DNA of 64,000 bases, from assembly GCF_006094435.1 (NCBI RefSeq), contig NZ_CP034783.1, positions 2,011,001 to 2,075,000 of the forward strand, read 5' to 3'. The position numbers and the translations under genes were made by a program. The notes below the pieces were generated by a model, which saw only the letters and a list, made by a program, of their open reading frames with translations, ran no database searches and was not told the DNA's origin. Shown here one piece after another: positions 62,035 to 64,000 of this stretch (position 1 is the first letter of the stretch; the number at the start of each line of letters is the position of its first letter). Source of the DNA: Pseudomonas sp. MPC6 (GTDB lineage: Bacteria > Pseudomonadota > Gammaproteobacteria > Pseudomonadales > Pseudomonadaceae).

Positions 62035-62340
62035 GGTGAATGACGAAATACCTGTTAAATCGGCAGGTTACGACCTTCCATCCAGTTACGCTCCAGCCGG
62101 TTTTTATAACTCCCGGTCATTTGGCAAGCAAAGACGTCAAGCGACCATCGGCGTGAGCTTGAAACGCCCCGCGGATGGGAGTACCGTCTGCGCCTTAGAA
62201 GGGCACCTCTGGTGTACCCGTGTGTAGGGCAAATTCCCGAAAACGGTGCGACGGAGAGGCTAGAAAGCGAATCCAGTAGTGTGAGCCGGGTCAAAACCCC
62301 TGCCTGCTACGCCAACCTAATTCTGGCGCCGTTTGCCCAC
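62035..62340 (+). other. Long non-REP leader region of rssB
   Basis: About 300 bp without repeats. It has a possible -10 TATAAC at 62105-62110, a small hairpin GGGCACC-TCT-GGTGTACCC (62200-62218), and the strings GGGCAAATTCCCGAAAACGG and GACGGAGAGGCT (62227-62262), which faintly recall the c-di-GMP-I riboswitch core. The rssB frame is open back to 62212 without a good Shine-Dalgarno, so the 5' end of the gene is not fully settled. Confidence 0.35.
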
Positions 62341-63522
62341 ATGCCAAAAACCAGTGCCACGCTGCTGATAATCGATGATGACGAAGTAGTGCGAGCGAGT
62401 CTCGCCGCCTACTTGGAAGACAGTGGTTTCAGCGTCTTGCAGGCCAGCAATGGCCAGCAGGGTCTTCAGGTATTCGAGCAATTCAAGCCCGACTTGGTCA
62501 TCTGCGATCTGCGCATGCCGCAGATGGGCGGGCTCGAACTCATCCGCCAGGTCACCGAGCGATCGCCACAAACCCCGGTCATCGTGGTGTCGGGCGCCGG
62601 CGTGATGAACGATGCGGTCGAGGCCCTGCGCCTGGGCGCGGCGGATTACCTGATCAAGCCCCTCGAAGATCTGGCGGTGCTCGAGCACTCTGTGCGCCGG
62701 GCCCTGGATCGTGCGCGCCTGCTGCTGGAAAACCAGCGCTACCGCGAGAAGCTGGAAAAGGCCAACCGTGAGCTCGAGGCCAGCCTGAACCTGCTCCAGG
62801 AAGACCAGAACGCCGGTCGCCAGGTGCAGATGAACATGTTGCCGGTCAGTCCCTGGAGCATCGACGAGTTCCAGTTTGCGCACCAGATCATCCCGTCGCT
62901 GTACCTGTCGGGCGATTTCGTCGACTACTTTCGGGTCGACGACCACCGGGTCGCGTTCTACCTCGCCGATGTGTCCGGGCATGGCGCCTCGTCGGCTTTC
63001 GTCACCGTGCTGTTGAAGTTCATGACCACGCGCCTGCTGTTCGAATCCAAGCGCAGCGGTACATTGCCGGAATTCAAGCCTTCAGAGGTCCTTGGTCATA
63101 TCAACCGAGGCCTGATCAGTTGTAAGCTGGGTAAACACGTCACAATGGTCGGTGGAGTCATCGACGAGGAGACAGGTTTGTTGACCTATAGCATCGGCGG
63201 TCATTTGCCGTTGCCTGTGTTGTACACGCCAGACAGTGTTCGTTATCTGGAAGGACGTGGTCTGCCGGTGGGCCTCTTCAATGAAGCCACCTACGAAGAC
63301 CACCTGCTGGAGCTGCCGCCGACATTCAGCCTGACGCTGATGTCCGACGGCATCCTGGACCTTTTGCCAGAACCGACACTCAAAGAAAAAGAAGCGGCTT
63401 TGCCCCAACGGGTCAAGGCAGCGGGCGGCAGCCTGGATGGTCTGCGGCAGGTTTTTGGATTGGCCACGCTGGGGGAGATGCCGGATGATATCGCCCTGTT
63501 GGTGTTGAGCAGGAATCTTTGA
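62341..63522 (+). CDS. rssB: RssB-type response regulator with PP2C/SpoIIE-like output
   Basis: A 393-residue protein. Receiver domain about 1-125: LLIIDDDEVVRASLAAYLED, phospho-acceptor D56 in LVICDLRMPQMGG, Lys in DYLIKPLEDL. A coiled-coil linker (about 130-160) leads to a PP2C-type phosphatase domain with YLADVSGHGASSAF and LMSDGILDLLPE retaining metal-binding Asp residues. In Pseudomonas this RssB controls sigma-S stability together with the STAS partner RssC, next gene. Start chosen at ATG 62341 (MPKTSATLLIIDDD), though no Shine-Dalgarno is seen and the frame is open to 62212. Stop and next start overlap (TGATG). Confidence 0.92.
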   Translation: MPKTSATLLIIDDDEVVRASLAAYLEDSGFSVLQASNGQQGLQVFEQFKPDLVICDLRMPQMGGLELIRQVTERSPQTPVIVVSGAGVMNDAVEALRLGAADYLIKPLEDLAVLEHSVRRALDRARLLLENQRYREKLEKANRELEASLNLLQEDQNAGRQVQMNMLPVSPWSIDEFQFAHQIIPSLYLSGDFVDYFRVDDHRVAFYLADVSGHGASSAFVTVLLKFMTTRLLFESKRSGTLPEFKPSEVLGHINRGLISCKLGKHVTMVGGVIDEETGLLTYSIGGHLPLPVLYTPDSVRYLEGRGLPVGLFNEATYEDHLLELPPTFSLTLMSDGILDLLPEPTLKEKEAALPQRVKAAGGSLDGLRQVFGLATLGEMPDDIALLVLSRNL

Positions 63523-64000
63523 TGAGTACCGGTAGAATCCAGTTCGCCGAGCAGGACGGCACCTTCGTCCTCAAGTTCGTCGGTGAAGTTCGCCTGACCC
63601 TGTGTTCGGCGTTGGATGCGACTATTGAGCGGATCTTCACTTCGTTGAATTTCAACGCGATCGTGATCGACCTGACCGAAACCCGCAGCATCGACAGCAC
63701 CACCTTGGGCCTGCTGGCCAAACTGTCGATCCTGTCGCGGCAAAAGGTCGGCCTGCTGCCGACCGTCGTCACCACCCACGAAGACATCACCCGGCTGCTG
63801 CAGTCCATGGGCTTCGAGCAGGTGTTCAACATCGTTGACCGCCCGATCCCGTGCCCCGAGTGCCTGACCGACCTGCCAGACCAGGACCAGTCCGAAGAAG
63901 TGGTGCGGATCAAAGTGCTCGAAGCGCACAAGATCCTCATGGGCCTGAACGACTCCAACCGTGAAGCCTTCCACGACCTGGTAAATGCCCTCGAGCGGCA
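63522..64000 (+). CDS. rssC: STAS-domain anti-sigma-antagonist RssC, cut by the window edge
   Basis: 159 codons from ATG 63522 with no stop before the edge; by homology it should end within a few codons. STAS domain about 1-110, with the strand FVLKFVGEVRLTLCSALDA and the phosphorylatable Ser in TRSIDSTTLGLLAKLSIL. A C-terminal helical extension follows (IKVLEAHKILMGLNDSNREA). The start overlaps the rssB stop, so the two are coupled and RssB's phosphatase domain is the likely partner acting on this Ser. Confidence 0.93.
   Translation, partial: MSTGRIQFAEQDGTFVLKFVGEVRLTLCSALDATIERIFTSLNFNAIVIDLTETRSIDSTTLGLLAKLSILSRQKVGLLPTVVTTHEDITRLLQSMGFEQVFNIVDRPIPCPECLTDLPDQDQSEEVVRIKVLEAHKILMGLNDSNREAFHDLVNALER

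Overview
The window is chromosomal DNA from a Pseudomonas, most likely of the P. fluorescens group. The evidence is GC-rich, Pseudomonas-type coding sequence, the REP hairpins typical of that group (cores like GGAGCTGGCTTGCCAGC and GGAGCGAGCTTGCTCGC), and a gene order that, from memory, follows P. aeruginosa PAO1 PA3020 to PA2986 over most of 16.7-55.8 kb and PA2803 to PA2797 at the right end. It is mostly housekeeping genome; no phage, integrase, transposase, tRNA, rRNA or CRISPR array was seen.

Layout. 1-2.2 kb: the edge of an exopolysaccharide locus (Wzc-type co-polymerase/kinase cut by the window edge, with its tyrosine phosphatase) and a CPBP membrane protease. 2.3-5.2 kb: an accessory stretch with a DUF6124 gene behind a long foldable leader, and a stand-alone phenylalanyl-tRNA-synthetase-like protein. 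5.2-16.2 kb: acnA, rlmM, tusA, a MATE pump, pdxB, a PA1571-type small protein and an MsbA-like ABC transporter. 16.7-30.6 kb: slt, uup, a universal stress protein, the fadBA beta-oxidation operon, topA and small conserved genes. 30.8-35.1 kb: the divergent sulA-lexA and psrA-nagZ-mtnP block, with two SOS boxes and PsrA operators in the shared promoter. 35.1-41.2 kb: two convergent paralogous SWIM/SNF2 helicases. 41.2-55.8 kb: csiV, mfd, a gapdh-like gene, apbE, sth, a GDPD phosphodiesterase, a PilZ protein and lolCDE. 55.9-58.6 kb: a copper-type two-component system divergent from a cupredoxin. 58.9-64 kb: queF, DUF4404, a degenerate HAD protein, mlaA and the rssB-rssC pair (rssC cut at the right edge).

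The most unusual content is between genes. Nearly every large intergenic gap is filled with REP/REPIN hairpins, and four gaps carry tandem-amplified arrays: about 136 bp x 8 (before pdxB, with two more units 2 kb away), about 140 bp x 4 (after slt), about 60 bp x 15 (after uup) and 130 bp x 10 (between gapdh and apbE). The arrays show block duplication, homogenisation and swapping of REP classes. The protein-level oddities are the PheS/FDX-ACB protein with altered pocket residues, the tail-to-tail helicase paralogues, and a phosphonatase-like HAD protein that has lost its nucleophile, cap and metal-binding residues.
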